The notes under the pieces were generated by a model, which saw nothing but the letters and a program-made list of their open reading frames with translations, was not told the origin of the DNA and searched no databases. Made by a program: the position numbers and the translations under genes. DNA of 42,878 nucleotides, taken from positions 1 to 42,878 of the forward strand of contig CAZOPF010000047.1 of NCBI GenBank assembly GCA_964581605.1. Reading direction: 5' to 3'. Shown piece after piece: positions 34,660 to 41,186 of this stretch (position 1 is the first letter of the stretch; every line of letters starts with the position of its first letter). The stretch comes from CAADGU01 sp964581605 (lineage in GTDB: Bacteria; Chloroflexota; Anaerolineae; Promineifilales; Promineifilaceae).

Positions 34660-34772
34660 GCGTTATGTTTACTCACGTTTGACATAACATTAGCATCATA
34701 TGGCGGTCGGTCACGTTTTCATTCAACACACAAACCAACCGATTGCCCCGCCCTTTTAATGAGGAGAACCCA

Positions 34773-35390
34773 ATGAATCATCTAACCAGTTACCGAAAAT
34801 GGGTCTGGGGTTGTTTGTTAATCATTACCCTCTTTCTGGCTGGCTGTGAAAAGCCAGTCCCCGTTGATGAACTCCCCCCCACCCTCACCCCGGCTCCAAC
34901 CATGAGCGTGCCCACAGTTTTACCAACTGCTCCACCAGCTACCGTTGATCCGTTGGCTCCCACGCCTGAGCCAACGGCCGTGCCCGGCACAGAGGCTACG
35001 GCCGTACCGCCCCAGCCAACCGCCCAAACTGACGCCAGCGGCCAGACAATTCATGTCGTCGCCCCTGGCGATACGCTCTTCAGCATCAGCCAGCAGTATG
35101 GCGTCTCCCAGGAGGCCATCATCGCCGCCAATGGCCTCACCAACCCCAACAACCTGGTCGTCGGCCAACAGCTCATCATCCCCGCGCCGGGCACCACACC
35201 GGCTACACCGGTGCCCCCCACGGCCGTACCAGGCACAGAACAGGTATACACCGTCCGGCCCGGCGACAATCTTTTCCGCATTGGGCTGGCTTATGGTTGT
35301 ACGGTAGACCAGTTGTCTGCCTATAACAACATCCCCGCCCCCTACACCATTTTCGTCGGCGATCAGATTCGTATCCCGCCCGACTGTTAA
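34773..35390 (+). CDS. LysM-domain lipoprotein
   Basis: 205 residues from the ATG at 34773 with GAGGAG upstream. Lipoprotein signal peptide with lipobox LAGC (Cys about residue 25). A Pro/Thr/Ala-rich linker (about 30-90) with repeated TAV follows; three ACGGCCGT copies create these. Two LysM domains: IHVVAPGDTLFSISQQYGVSQEAIIAANGL and VYTVRPGDNLFRIGLAYGCTVDQLSAYNNI. It should be anchored to the membrane outer face and bind peptidoglycan glycan. No catalytic domain is attached. Confidence 0.92.
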   Translation: MNHLTSYRKWVWGCLLIITLFLAGCEKPVPVDELPPTLTPAPTMSVPTVLPTAPPATVDPLAPTPEPTAVPGTEATAVPPQPTAQTDASGQTIHVVAPGDTLFSISQQYGVSQEAIIAANGLTNPNNLVVGQQLIIPAPGTTPATPVPPTAVPGTEQVYTVRPGDNLFRIGLAYGCTVDQLSAYNNIPAPYTIFVGDQIRIPPDC

Positions 35391-35393
35391 GAA

Positions 35394-35447
35394 GGTAATT
35401 GGGTAATTGAGTAATTCGGTAATTACCCAATTACCCAATTACTCAAT
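35394..35447. repeat. Short-word palindrome, GGTAATTG family
   Basis: Left words GGTAATTG, GGTAATTGA, GTAATTCG; right words AATTACCC, AATTACCC, AATTACTC. The two sides fold to one stem. It fills the gap between the LysM gene and the Nudix gene. Confidence 0.85.
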
Positions 35448-35454
35448 CACCTCC

Positions 35455-35838
35455 ATGCCCCCCCCGTCGTCCCAAATTATCTGGCAAGGTGACTCCTGGT
35501 ATTTGCGAGAGGATACACGGCTGCTGGCAGATGGCACGGCCGTCACCCGTGGCATCATCGTGCATCCTGGTTCGGTGGTGCTGGTTCCGCTACGGCCGTC
35601 GCCGGCTGGCCCGGAACTCCTCATGCTGCGCCAATACCGGCAGACGCTCGGCCAGACCATCCTGGAACTGCCTGCTGGCACNNNNNNNNNNNNNNNNNNN
35701 NNNNNNNNNNNNNNNNNNNNNNNNNNNNNNNNNNNNNNNNNNNNNNNNNNNNNNNNNNNNNNNNNNNNNNNNNNNNNNNNNCAAGATGCCAAAAGTGTGG
35801 TGGCGGTGTGGCGCACGGCCGTGTACCTGGGAACGTGA
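35455..35838 (+). CDS. ADP-ribose pyrophosphatase-like Nudix hydrolase, interrupted by an assembly gap
   Basis: Starts at the ATG at 35455 and reads WYLREDTRLLADG, IVHPGSVVLVPLR and LMLRQYRQTLGQTILELPAG, the run leading into the Nudix box of the ADP-ribose pyrophosphatase group. A 100-N gap (35682-35781) then hides the Nudix box itself. After it the frame QDAKSVVAVWRTAVYLGT then TGA matches the C-terminal DAKT-IAGL part of the family. Real size is unknown because 100 N is a placeholder; the reading frame across it cannot be verified. Its activity would be hydrolysis of ADP-ribose to AMP and ribose-5-phosphate. Confidence 0.75.
   Translation: MPPPSSQIIWQGDSWYLREDTRLLADGTAVTRGIIVHPGSVVLVPLRPSPAGPELLMLRQYRQTLGQTILELPAGXXXXXXXXXXXXXXXXXXXXXXXXXXXXXXXXXXQDAKSVVAVWRTAVYLGT
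35682..35781. other. Assembly gap, 100 N
   Basis: Exactly one hundred N, the conventional placeholder for unknown length in scaffolds. It interrupts the Nudix gene, so the two sides may not be truly contiguous, although the flanking sequence reads as one gene. Confidence 0.99.
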
Positions 35839-35872
35839 TCTGCGAAGGGCGCGAAGAAGCGCGAAGATCAAT

Positions 35873-37051
35873 ATGAAAGAACTATCGCAAAAGTTACAAG
35901 CATTGCCACCTTCTATGACGCTGGCAGTGAATGACAAGGCTAAGGCGATGCAGGCCGCCGGGCTGGATGTGATCGCCCTGGCTGGCGGCGACCCGGACTT
36001 TGACACGCCGGAACATATCATCCAGGCGACAATTGAGGCATTACGGAGCGGTCACACCCATTACCCCGCGCCGATGGTGGGCATTCCACAAGCATTGGAA
36101 GCCGTAGCCGCCAAAATGGAGCGGGAAAATGGCGTATCCGTGCCTGACCCGCGCCACCAGATTATCCTGACGCCGGGTGGTAAATGGGCGCTGTATCTGG
36201 GGCTGTGCGCGGTGCTGAATCCTGGCGATGAGGTGCTGATTTTGGAGCCACATTGGGTCTCCTACCCACCGATGATTACCCTGGCCGGGGGTACGGCCGT
36301 GCCCATCAGCCTGCCCGGCGAGGACAATTTCCGCGTGACGGCCGAACAGTTGCGCCAGAAGCTCACCCCCCGCACGAAGGCGATCATGGTCAACAACCCG
36401 TGCAACCCCACCGGGCGCGTTCTGACCAAAGAGGAGTTGCAGGCGATTGCCTCGGTTGCTTTGGAAGCCGACCTTTACGTGATTGCGGATGAGATATACG
36501 AGAAATTGGTGTTCGACGGCCGTAGCCATCTCTCCATCGCTGCTCTCCCCCACATGGCCGAACGCACGTTGACCGTCGGCGGCCTGACCAAATCTTACGC
36601 CATGACCGGCTGGCGCATGGGTTGGCTGGTCGCCGCGCCAGAGATCATCCGGCTGGCCACACGCATGAACGGGCAAACCGTCTCCTGCGCCGCCACCTTC
36701 ACCATGCACGCCTGCATCGCCGCCCTGAACGGCCCGCAGGACAACATCGCCGCCATGTGCGCCGCTTACCAGCAGCGCCGGGACTTTATGGTCGCCGCCT
36801 TAAACGAAATTGACGGCATCGAATGTCGCTCGATAGAAGGGGCGTTTTATCTCTTCCCCCGCTTCACCCACACCCGCCGCAACAGCCTGGAACTGGCCGA
36901 CGCGCTCTTGGAAAAAGCGCAAATTGCCAGCGTGCCGGGTATTGCCTTCGGCCGTAGCGGGGAGGGCCACCTCCGCTTTGCCATCTCCACCGCCCAAAAC
37001 GACCTGGAACGGGCCACGGAACGACTGGCAAAAGCAACTCCTTATCTTTAG
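35873..37051 (+). CDS. Pyridoxal-phosphate aminotransferase, class I (aspartate aminotransferase-like)
   Basis: 392 residues from the ATG at 35873. Fold type I motifs: DVIALAGGDPDFDTPEHI, HTHYPAP, NNPCNPTGRVLTKEEL, the PLP lysine in GGLTKSYAMTGWRMGW and IAFGRSGEGHLRFAIST. It is in the alpha family with AspC/AspB-like enzymes, usually transferring an amino group between aspartate (or a related amino acid) and 2-oxoglutarate. The specific substrate is not resolved. An open frame extends back across the gap but is not coding. It is followed by a toxin-antitoxin pair. Confidence 0.93.
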   Translation: MKELSQKLQALPPSMTLAVNDKAKAMQAAGLDVIALAGGDPDFDTPEHIIQATIEALRSGHTHYPAPMVGIPQALEAVAAKMERENGVSVPDPRHQIILTPGGKWALYLGLCAVLNPGDEVLILEPHWVSYPPMITLAGGTAVPISLPGEDNFRVTAEQLRQKLTPRTKAIMVNNPCNPTGRVLTKEELQAIASVALEADLYVIADEIYEKLVFDGRSHLSIAALPHMAERTLTVGGLTKSYAMTGWRMGWLVAAPEIIRLATRMNGQTVSCAATFTMHACIAALNGPQDNIAAMCAAYQQRRDFMVAALNEIDGIECRSIEGAFYLFPRFTHTRRNSLELADALLEKAQIASVPGIAFGRSGEGHLRFAISTAQNDLERATERLAKATPYL

Positions 37052-37064
37052 GGCATACAAATAT

Positions 37065-37104
37065 AGACAATTTACAGCACCGTTTGTGTCGTTTATAATT
37101 GTCT
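37065..37104 (+). promoter_or_regulatory. Promoter and operator of the toxin-antitoxin pair
   Basis: TTTACA (37071-37076), 17 bases, TATAAT (37094-37099), nearly consensus. The dyad AGACAATT (37065-37072) and AATTGTCT (37097-37104) overlaps both elements. Antitoxin binding here would block RNA polymerase, as in conditional autoregulation of Phd/YefM systems. Confidence 0.6.
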
Positions 37105-37131
37105 GTATATAACAAGAAAGCAGGTGAGAAA

Positions 37132-37383
37132 ATGTTAATACCCATTGCAGACGCCCATAATCGCCTCTCACAAATTATTAAGCGGCTCGATAAAGGGCCG
37201 GTGACAATTACCAGTCACGGAAAACCAGTGGGAGTGATCATCGCCCCAGCAGAGTACGCGCAACTCCAACAGGTACAGGCCTATTTGCAATTGATACGCC
37301 TATCGGAAAGTTTGCAAAACAGCGGTGTGACAGCCCAAGAGTTATTTGAGGCATCTCGCCAGGAATTGGAAAGGTTGTCATGA
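37132..37383 (+). CDS. Phd/YefM-type antitoxin
   Basis: 83 residues from the ATG at 37132, with AGGTGA upstream; the longer in-frame start at 37099 would begin inside the promoter. Phd/YefM N-terminal DNA-binding/dimer domain: IPIADAHNRLSQIIKRLDKGPVTITSHGKPVGVIIAPAEYAQLQQ. The C-terminal part (about 50-83) should be unstructured alone and wrap the toxin. Overlaps the toxin start by four bases (ATGA). The promoter carries a dyad consistent with self-repression. Confidence 0.9.
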   Translation: MLIPIADAHNRLSQIIKRLDKGPVTITSHGKPVGVIIAPAEYAQLQQVQAYLQLIRLSESLQNSGVTAQELFEASRQELERLS

Positions 37384-37796
37384 TTATTGATGCCAGTGTC
37401 ATATTGAGTGCCTTATTTCCAGATGAAGCTCAAAGTCAAGCCCAAGCCGTGTTGCAAGCTCATGTCGTTGGCAAAATATCATTGCTGGCGCCAACTCTTT
37501 TACCCTATGAATTAACAAATGCCGTCTGGCAGGGTGTCCGGCGTGGCCGGATCACGATAGCTCAAGCCGAAGCCATTTTGCAAGCTGTTGATGGTCTAAA
37601 TTTACCGGTTGAATCAGTTTCCTGGCAGTCAATGTTTACCTGGGCACAAAAATATAATCGTTCCGCCTATGATGCAGCTTACCTGAGTCTGGCTCATAGT
37701 CAGGGGCGGCCGTTGGTAACAGGTGATTTGCGTCTCTACAATGCCGTTCACTCTGATTTAGCCTGGGTTATCTGGATTGGCGATTACCAGACATAA
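37380..37796 (+). CDS. PIN-domain toxin, VapC-like
   Basis: 138 residues. PIN-domain acidic residues are visible in IIDASVILS, LLPYELTNAVW, YDAAYLSLAH and VTGDLRL, the four-carboxylate Mg site of VapC RNases. Likely an mRNA- or tRNA-cleaving endoribonuclease inhibited by the upstream protein. Pairing of a PIN toxin with a Phd-type antitoxin is common. Stability or addiction role is inferred. No mobile element border is seen on either side. Confidence 0.9.
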   Translation: MIIDASVILSALFPDEAQSQAQAVLQAHVVGKISLLAPTLLPYELTNAVWQGVRRGRITIAQAEAILQAVDGLNLPVESVSWQSMFTWAQKYNRSAYDAAYLSLAHSQGRPLVTGDLRLYNAVHSDLAWVIWIGDYQT

Positions 37797-37825
37797 GCAC
37801 GGCCGTAATGATTGCCCGGCCACGC

Positions 37826-38488
37826 TCACTTTTCCTGATAATGTTCGGGGTATAGCTCGGTCATACAATCCGGGCAGATGCCGTGGCTGAGAACGGCTTC
37901 GGAGTGGTTGCGGATGTAACTCTCCACTGTGTGCCAGTAACCATCGTCATCCCGGATTTTTTTGCAGTTGGCGCAAATGGGCAGCAGGCCGCTCAGGGTT
38001 TTGATGTTGCTCAAGGCGTCTTGCAATTGTTCGTTTTGCACCTGCAACTCCTGGTTTTTCTGGGCCAGTTCTTTCTGCAATTTGCCAATGGTGAGGTGGG
38101 TGTGGACGCGAGCTAACGTCTCTTCCGTCTGGAATGGTTTGGTGATGTAGTCCACGCCGCCCACGGCAAAGGCCCGCACAATGTCCATTTGTTCATGCAG
38201 GGCGCTGATGAAAATGACGGGAATGCGGCTGGTGGCTTCGTCTGCTTTGAGATGCTGGCACACCTGGTAGCCGTCTATTTCGGGCATAAGTATGTCCAGC
38301 AAGATGAGGTCGGGCGGGGCAATTTGGGCGGCGGTGATGGCCATACGGCCGTTAGACACCGGCCGCACTTTATATCCCCGTTCCACCAACAACCGCACCA
38401 GCAGCCGCAGATTTTCCCGTATATCATCCACCACCAGGATTTCTGATCCGGCATGGGCGGCACGTGTTTTGCTGATATTTTCGTCCAT
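37826..38488 (-). CDS. Response regulator with coiled coil and C-terminal zinc motif
   Basis: 220 residues. REC domain (about 15-135): ILVVDDIREN, phosphoacceptor Asp in LILLDILMPEIDG, VIFISALHEQ and ITKPFQTEE. A coiled coil (about 138-165, KLQKELAQKNQELQVQNEQLQ) links to a cysteine motif: LPICANCKKIRDDDGYW, then SHGICPDC, a C-x2-C ... C-x2-C zinc site known from REC/PAS-associated signalling proteins. The output is not understood; the widespread motif family often sits at the end of kinase or REC modules. It has no neighbouring kinase. Confidence 0.9.
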   Translation of the reverse strand: MDENISKTRAAHAGSEILVVDDIRENLRLLVRLLVERGYKVRPVSNGRMAITAAQIAPPDLILLDILMPEIDGYQVCQHLKADEATSRIPVIFISALHEQMDIVRAFAVGGVDYITKPFQTEETLARVHTHLTIGKLQKELAQKNQELQVQNEQLQDALSNIKTLSGLLPICANCKKIRDDDGYWHTVESYIRNHSEAVLSHGICPDCMTELYPEHYQEK

Positions 38489-38584
38489 TGCTGTTCTCTG
38501 CCCTAACTATTCCGGCGGAATCACGACATTATAAGGGATATAGCCGGGAACGAAAAATGATGCACAGGGTACGGCCGTGACTTA

Positions 38585-38640
38585 TAATCGGTAATCCGCA
38601 ATCGGGAATTCGTAAACCAAAGCTCGATTGCGAATAACCG
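38585..38640. repeat. Short-word palindrome, TCGGTAA family
   Basis: AATCGGTAATCCGCAATCGG faces CGATTGCGAATAACCG in the leader of the UbiA-family gene. Related to 3398-3465. Confidence 0.65.
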
Positions 38641-38656
38641 TCCACAGGAGGTTTGC

Positions 38657-39526
38657 GTGTTTACTGGTTTGCTCAAAACGATGCGGCCGCGCCAATGGCC
38701 GAAAAATGGGTTTGTTTTTGTCGCCCTTTTTTTTGATGAAAAACTGTTAGACCCGGTGTATCTGGGGCGCACCATAGCGGCATTTATCCTGCTGTGCCTC
38801 ATGTCCAGCGCCGTGTATCTGATGAATGACCTGGGGGATATGGAAAGTGACCGGCAGCACCCGACCAAACGGTTACGGCCGTTGCCCGCCGGTCAACTCA
38901 GCCCCCCTATTGCCGCTCTGGCTGCGGTCATTTTGGCGGTAGGCAGCCTCATCGCTGGCTATTTCCTCTCGCCCGTGTTTGCCCTCATCCTGCTCACCTA
39001 TCTCCTCAGCCAGATCGCCTACACCTTCTGGCTGAAAAATGTGGTGCTGTTTGATGTGATGATCGTCGCCCTCGGTTTTGTGCTGCGCATTGCTTCTGGC
39101 GTGGCTGTCATTGAAGTGGAACGTTTTTCGCCCTGGCTCTATCTGTTTGGCGGTTTTCTGGCGCTCTTTCTGGTGTTGGGCAAACGGCGGCACGAATTGG
39201 TGCTGCTAGGCAATGACGCCAACAAACATCGCAAAATCCTGCAAGAATACAATCTGGACCTCATTGACCGTATGTTGGGATTGGTCACCACCAGCGTCCT
39301 GGTCTTTTACAGTCTGTACACCTTTCTGGCCGAAGGGCTGCCCACCAACCACACCATGATGCTCACCATCCCCTTCCTCATGTACGGCATTTTCCGCTAC
39401 ATGTACCTGATCCACGTGCGCCACGAAGGCGGCGCACCCGAAGACATCGCCCTGCGTGACCGGCCGTTGCAGGTGACAATTGCTTTGTTTGCGCTGACGG
39501 TGTTTGTTGTGATTTATCTGTTTTGA
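38657..39526 (+). CDS. UbiA-family prenyltransferase, decaprenyl-phosphate phosphoribosyltransferase-like
   Basis: 289 residues from a GTG at 38657, with AGGAGG six bases upstream. About eight or nine TM helices. First Asp motif YLMNDLGDMESDRQHPTKRLRPL (NDxxDxxxD with KRPL-type end), second at FDVMIVALGFVLRIASG. The layout matches DPPR synthase (Rv3806c/UbiA), which makes decaprenylphosphoryl-5-phosphoribose for arabinan synthesis; homologues in other phyla have unclear acceptors. Membrane enzyme using polyprenyl phosphate. The mevalonate kinase downstream gives isoprenoid context. Confidence 0.85.
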   Translation: MFTGLLKTMRPRQWPKNGFVFVALFFDEKLLDPVYLGRTIAAFILLCLMSSAVYLMNDLGDMESDRQHPTKRLRPLPAGQLSPPIAALAAVILAVGSLIAGYFLSPVFALILLTYLLSQIAYTFWLKNVVLFDVMIVALGFVLRIASGVAVIEVERFSPWLYLFGGFLALFLVLGKRRHELVLLGNDANKHRKILQEYNLDLIDRMLGLVTTSVLVFYSLYTFLAEGLPTNHTMMLTIPFLMYGIFRYMYLIHVRHEGGAPEDIALRDRPLQVTIALFALTVFVVIYLF

Positions 39527-39598
39527 GATTGGGAGACTAAGAGATTGAGAGATTAACCTGGCTCCCAATCTCCCAATCTCCCAATCTCCCAATCTCTT
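39527..39598. repeat. Short-word palindrome, CCAATCTC family
   Basis: Left GATTGGGAGACTAAGAGATTG words; right four perfect CCCAATCT octamers. Ends one base before the mevalonate kinase ATG, so no separate ribosome-binding site exists. Confidence 0.85.
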
Positions 39599-39599
39599 C

Positions 39600-40535
39600 A
39601 TGGCTACTGCCCCCGGCAAAATCATCCTCTTTGGCGAACATGCGGTGGTCTACGGCCGTCCCGCTATCGCCATCCCCCTCTCCCAACTGCGGGCTACGGC
39701 CGTCGTCGCCCCCTCTACCGAACCCGGCATCCGCCTCATCGCCCCTGACCTGGGCCAGGATGTGCTGTTAAACGACGCACCACCCGATGACCCGATTGCG
39801 GCCGTGATCAGGCAGGTGCAAACGGCCGTACACCTCCCCACCCTGCCGAACATGACCATCACCGTCAGCAGCCAGATTCCCATTGCCAGCGGCCTGGGCA
39901 GCGGCGCGGCCATCACCGCCGCCATCGTCCGCGCCCTGGCCGAATTTTTGGAAGTGACTCATCTGGCAACACCAGACTGGGTTTCTGCCCTGACCTATGA
40001 AGTAGAGAAAATCCATCACGGCACCCCCAGCGGCATTGATAACACCGTTGTCGCCTATGAAATGCCCGTCTTTTTTGTGCGCCAGCAGCCGCAAAACCGC
40101 ATCGAACCGTTTGCCGTTGCCCGGCCCATTCACCTGCTGGTAGCCGATACCGGTGTGCGCAGCAGCACCAAAATCGCCGTGGGTGATGTGCGCCGCCAGT
40201 GGCAGGAAAACCCGGCAAAATTTGAAGCGCTGTTTGATGGCTGCGGCCGTATCGCCACCGCCGCCCGCGCTGCCATTGAAACAGGCGACGTGGCCGCCCT
40301 GGGGCCCATGATGCGGGAAAATCACGCCCTGCTGCAAGAAATGACCGTTTCTTCGCTGGAACTTGACCGGCTGGTTACGGCCGCCACACAAGCAGGCGCG
40401 CTGGGGGCAAAACTCAGCGGCGCCGGCCGGGGCGGGAACATGATCGCCCTGGTAACGCCGGAAACGGCAACGGCCGTGCGCCAATCCCTCCTCACCGCCG
40501 GGGCCAAAAGTGTGCTGGCTACCACCCTGGCATAA
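39600..40535 (+). CDS. mvk: Mevalonate kinase
   Basis: 311 residues. GHMP kinase: N-terminal TAPGKIILFGEHAVVYGRPA, ATP loop PIASGLGSGAAITAAIVRAL, catalytic and substrate part EKIHHGTPSGIDNTVV, C-terminal GAKLSGAGRGGNMIALV. These fit MVK rather than homoserine kinase or phosphomevalonate kinase. It phosphorylates mevalonate to 5-phosphomevalonate for isoprenoid synthesis. Presence implies the mevalonate pathway, as in several Chloroflexota. No other pathway gene is in the window. The palindrome upstream runs to the base before the start codon. Confidence 0.93.
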   Translation: MATAPGKIILFGEHAVVYGRPAIAIPLSQLRATAVVAPSTEPGIRLIAPDLGQDVLLNDAPPDDPIAAVIRQVQTAVHLPTLPNMTITVSSQIPIASGLGSGAAITAAIVRALAEFLEVTHLATPDWVSALTYEVEKIHHGTPSGIDNTVVAYEMPVFFVRQQPQNRIEPFAVARPIHLLVADTGVRSSTKIAVGDVRRQWQENPAKFEALFDGCGRIATAARAAIETGDVAALGPMMRENHALLQEMTVSSLELDRLVTAATQAGALGAKLSGAGRGGNMIALVTPETATAVRQSLLTAGAKSVLATTLA

Positions 40536-40565
40536 CCTGCAAGCGTGGCTTGTGATACAATCTCT

Positions 40566-40637
40566 GGGTAATTGAGTAATTCAGTAATTGGGTAATTGTG
40601 GGTAGTTACCCAATTACCCAATTACCCAATTACAATT
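40566..40637. repeat. Short-word palindrome, GGTAATTG family
   Basis: Left GGGTAATTGAGTAATTCAG and GTAATTGG; right TTACCCAATTACCCAATTACC. Fills the space between mvk and the Asp23 gene and ends just upstream of its ribosome-binding site. Confidence 0.85.
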
Positions 40638-40646
40638 GGAGTAAAA

Positions 40647-41006
40647 ATGACCGTACAACATGATACTTACGGAACAATAGATATTTCCCCAACGGCCGTG
40701 TCCACCATTGCCAACCAGGCCATCAACCAGTGTTACGGGGTGGTGGGCATGGCCGAGAAAAATATGGCTACCGGCATCGCCAAACTGCTCTCCCGCGACA
40801 ACCGCCGGGGAATTGACATTATCTACCGCGATGGCGGCGTGGTCATTGACGTGTATGTTATCGTCGAATATGGCGTGCGCATCAAAACCGTGGCCGAGAG
40901 CATCCAACACACCGTCAAATTCCACCTGGAAAAAGCCCTCAGCCTGCCCGTGCATGAGGTGAATGTGTATGTGCAGGGACTGAGGTTGAGTAGAGAAGAA
41001 CAGTAA
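40647..41006 (+). CDS. Asp23/Gls24 family protein
   Basis: 119 residues from the ATG at 40647 with GGAG nine bases upstream; a frame back to 40596 would translate the palindrome. Family signature: GTIDISPTAVSTIANQAINQCYGVVGM, IIYRDGGVVIDVYVIVEYGVRIKTVAESIQ and VNVYVQGLRL. Small alkaline-shock/envelope-stress proteins, in Firmicutes (YloU) next to FakA as here. Role in membrane-stress or fatty-acid kinase context. The last two codons and stop (CAG TAA) are the first unit of the heptamer array at 41001. Confidence 0.92.
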   Translation: MTVQHDTYGTIDISPTAVSTIANQAINQCYGVVGMAEKNMATGIAKLLSRDNRRGIDIIYRDGGVVIDVYVIVEYGVRIKTVAESIQHTVKFHLEKALSLPVHEVNVYVQGLRLSREEQ

Positions 41007-41158
41007 GCAGTAAACAGTAAGCAGTAAGCAGTAAGCAGTAAGCAGTAAGCAGTAAACAGTAAACAGTAAACAGTAAACAGTAAACAGTTGGCAGTGGTCG
41101 GTGTTACTGCTCACCGCTCACCGCTCACCGCTCACCGCTCACTGCTCATTGCTTACTG
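41001..41158. repeat. Heptamer array, 12 CAGTAAR units plus inverted GCTCACC units
   Basis: Twelve exact seven-base units CAGTAAG/CAGTAAA at 41001-41084, then degenerate units, then about five GCTCACC units and CTGCTCATTGCTTACTG in reverse orientation up to 41158. The Asp23 stop codon TAA (41004-41006) is inside the first unit. It folds as one very long stem between the Asp23 and FakA genes. Confidence 0.95.
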
Positions 41159-41186
41159 AATACAAAGAGAGAGGAAGAAAACCCAC

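Noticed and set aside
35489..35872. Upstream extension of the aminotransferase reading frame across the gap
   Set aside because: It runs in a different frame through the Nudix gene and the N stretch; the aminotransferase fold starts at the ATG at 35873.
41001..41158. Possible CRISPR array
   Set aside because: Units are seven bases with no spacers and an inverted second half; neither repeat length nor cas genes fit.
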